Origin: Amorphochlora amoebiformis
Taxonomy: Eukaryota; Cercozoa; Chlorarachniophyceae
Assembly (NCBI GenBank): GCA_054601695.1
Contig: BAAHQB010000074.1
Location: 1-64,000 of the forward strand
Length of the DNA stretch: 64,000 bases
Reading direction: 5' to 3'
Every line of letters begins with the position of its first letter. Position 1 is the stretch's first letter. Shown here in pieces: positions 40,066-64,000 of the stretch. The notes beneath the pieces are model-generated. The model had not been told where the DNA came from. It saw nothing but the letters and a program-made list of their open reading frames with translations, and did not search any database. Made by a program: the position numbers and the translations under genes.

Positions 40066-40128
<63 letters not shown>

Positions 40129-40176
40129 ATGAATAGGTGTATGGAAATATACACACAGTATGTATGTACATATGTG

Positions 40177-40216
<40 letters not shown>

Positions 40217-40327
40217 CATGTAAAATATATATATATATACATGTAAAATATATATATATATATACACACAATATGTATATATATATATATATATGTACAT
40301 GTATATATTACAGTTACATATGAATAT
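38951..40327. repeat. TA-rich region upstream of the kinase exons
   Basis: (TA)n with islands at 39450-39510, 39700-39750 and 40130-40160. GCATGCAATTTAACCT occurs at 39964 and 40034. The missing 5' exons of the kinase gene may lie here or further away, but none is convincing. Confidence 0.55.
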
Positions 40328-41666
40328 TTATAATACTTCTTGCGGGGTGGTGTGCGGTGTGTATGGTTGGGTGTAGTATGACCTTGAATCATCCTTCAGC
40401 GTGTAGAGAATGAGGAAAGGTTGGATCAGGATGATCAACAAATCCCCCTACAGAACAAAAAGATTAGTATATGATACTGTAATATTAAGAACTAATTAAA
40501 CCGTGGTCCAGAGGCACAGCTCCTTGTGTGGGACACCGGGCCCTGGCTTGGTGAGCATCGAGGCGGAACCGATGGCGTACAAGACGTTCACGATTACTTG
40601 GAAGACAAGATACCTACAACAAACCTTCAGTTCTCTACTTGTTTCAGGGACAATAGTATACCCGTAGATGAAGCGCCATCGTCTCCGACGAACCAACAAG
40701 GTGAAAGTAAGGAGGCCAGAGTAGAGCAATACCGTTAGAACGTCGAGGAGAAGAAATCTGTTTGGAGCAAGTTATGTACCACCAAAATATTTCGTGCAAC
40801 ATGGTCTTACAGGCTCATTAAAGTTGTTTGCTTGTCACACAGGTGCTGGAGAGCCTGATGGAGATGTCCGTTATCAGTATGTCAAATGAACATCCTTGAT
40901 GTTTTACCCCAACGACAATGCCCGTGAAAAGGAGCATACATGCGGCGCCGATGGCCGCCCGACGGAAAGCAGCAGCTCCGCTGGAGCGTTGCACGAGCAG
41001 AAAGGCCACAACTGACCCCGAGAACTGACGAGAACCCTGCAAGCCGAAGCCCCACAATAACCAGAAATAAACATGGCGCGAGTCGAGCGTGAAGTGGTCT
41101 GTGTGCTGGTTTATCTGTAATAAAAAAAATCTTTTAAATTGAACTCGCAAATATCCTATCGAATTACCACATCGAGTATCGCACGAATCCCTGCCGTCAC
41201 CACCGACAGCCAAAGGACGTAATCGTACACCGGCAAGATAACGCTCTTCGAGAATATCTTGGACCGTAACGAAGAGCAGCGCTTAGAACCTTCTTCCTCC
41301 ATGCATATCTGGCGATTGTGCCATCGCTCCGCACGTACGTAGACGTTGATTGAAAGCGGTATCAGGAGGCTTAGAAAGAGAAGGCTGAACCGGAGGTCGT
41401 TGCTTCCCGCGTAGTAAAGGGAAGAGCAGGGGCTATGACCCGCACCTATATGCTTATTTCCATCATCGGAGACATTGTTAATTTCGAATGGGGAGAAGAG
41501 AGGTCCCATCAGAGGCGCCGCCTTCCTTGTCGTCCCGGCGGACCGGCCGGAGCCTGGCTGGGTCCAGACTATGGTAAAACCACCCAATATAAAATGGAGT
41601 TGGGTATCCGGTAGTACCGGTACTGCCGGTTCCACCGGAAGAGATTTGTCATTTATCGCAGACAGG

Positions 41667-41680
<14 letters not shown>
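40328..41680 (-). CDS. Seven-helix membrane protein, GPCR-like
   Basis: Exons: 41168-41680 (ATG at 41680), about 40865-41113, 40502-40757, 40328-40447 (stop TAA). The first and third introns are clean GT-AG in phase; the second is not resolved (a GC donor near 40862 would fit). Hydrophobic helices: residues about 96-115 (RFSLLFLSLLIPLSINVYV), 150-170 (VLWLSVVTAGIRAILDVV), then YFWLLWGFG and SGSVVAFLLVQ, AAIGAACMLLFTGIVVGV, LLYSGLLTFTLLV, YLVFQVIVNVLYAIGSASML and DLLIILIQPFLILYTL. The last helix is followed by KDDSRSYY, like a GPCR tail. The topology suggests a receptor or related seven-helix protein; I cannot assign a family or ligand. An earlier weak helix at residues 28-39 could be a signal anchor. 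Confidence 0.65.

Positions 41681-64000
<22,320 letters not shown>

Overview
This is a nuclear genome window from a microbial eukaryote. Most of it is (TA)n microsatellite, with long CT/GA tracts and TTAGGG/CCCTAA telomere-type blocks. Coding sequence is cut into small exons of about 20-500 bases, joined by GT...AG introns that are often almost pure (TA)n. There are no prokaryotic operons and I see no rRNA or tRNA. Many exons chain in one reading phase without internal stops, so the standard genetic code is supported. A sperm-tail PG-rich/EF-hand protein suggests a flagellate. I cannot name the lineage from sequence alone; telomeres of the TTAGGG type are shared by many groups.

Layout: 1-23.3 kb is a repeat-dominated, subtelomere-like zone with telomere-type blocks and + strand exons (873-7905, 9975-11098, 13318-23296) that are phase-compatible but not recognisable. 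They may form one or several genes. A nine-copy array at 12561-13396 repeats the start of a real exon. 23.7-26.1 kb (- strand) encodes an AKTIP/FTS-like ubiquitin E2 variant. 26.2-26.7 kb (+) is a small unrecognised basic protein. 27.1-33.5 kb (+) encodes a protein with SHIPPO (PGP-x-x-Y) repeats, basic helices and a C-terminal EF-hand. 35.4-38.95 kb (-) encodes a tyrosine-kinase-like (TKL) protein kinase with an expanded activation segment and candidate introns of 16, 25 and 28 bases. 40.3-41.7 kb (-) encodes a seven-helix membrane protein. From about 41.7 kb to beyond the right edge (+) lies a single gene of roughly 40 exons, Ser/Arg/Lys-rich, with a PIP-box-like motif near 63.4 kb.

Functional links are loose. 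The AKTIP-like protein (dynein-Hook cargo adaptor family) and the SHIPPO/EF-hand protein (axoneme-associated family) fit a cell with microtubule transport and flagella. The kinase and the seven-helix protein fit signalling. The two convergent gene junctions (23.3-23.7 and 33.8-35.35 kb) are both unusually rich in CTAG. Exon boundaries below were read by eye from splice signals and phase continuity, so ends are proposals. Any gap not listed separately is (TA)n-rich intron sequence with nothing else I could support.
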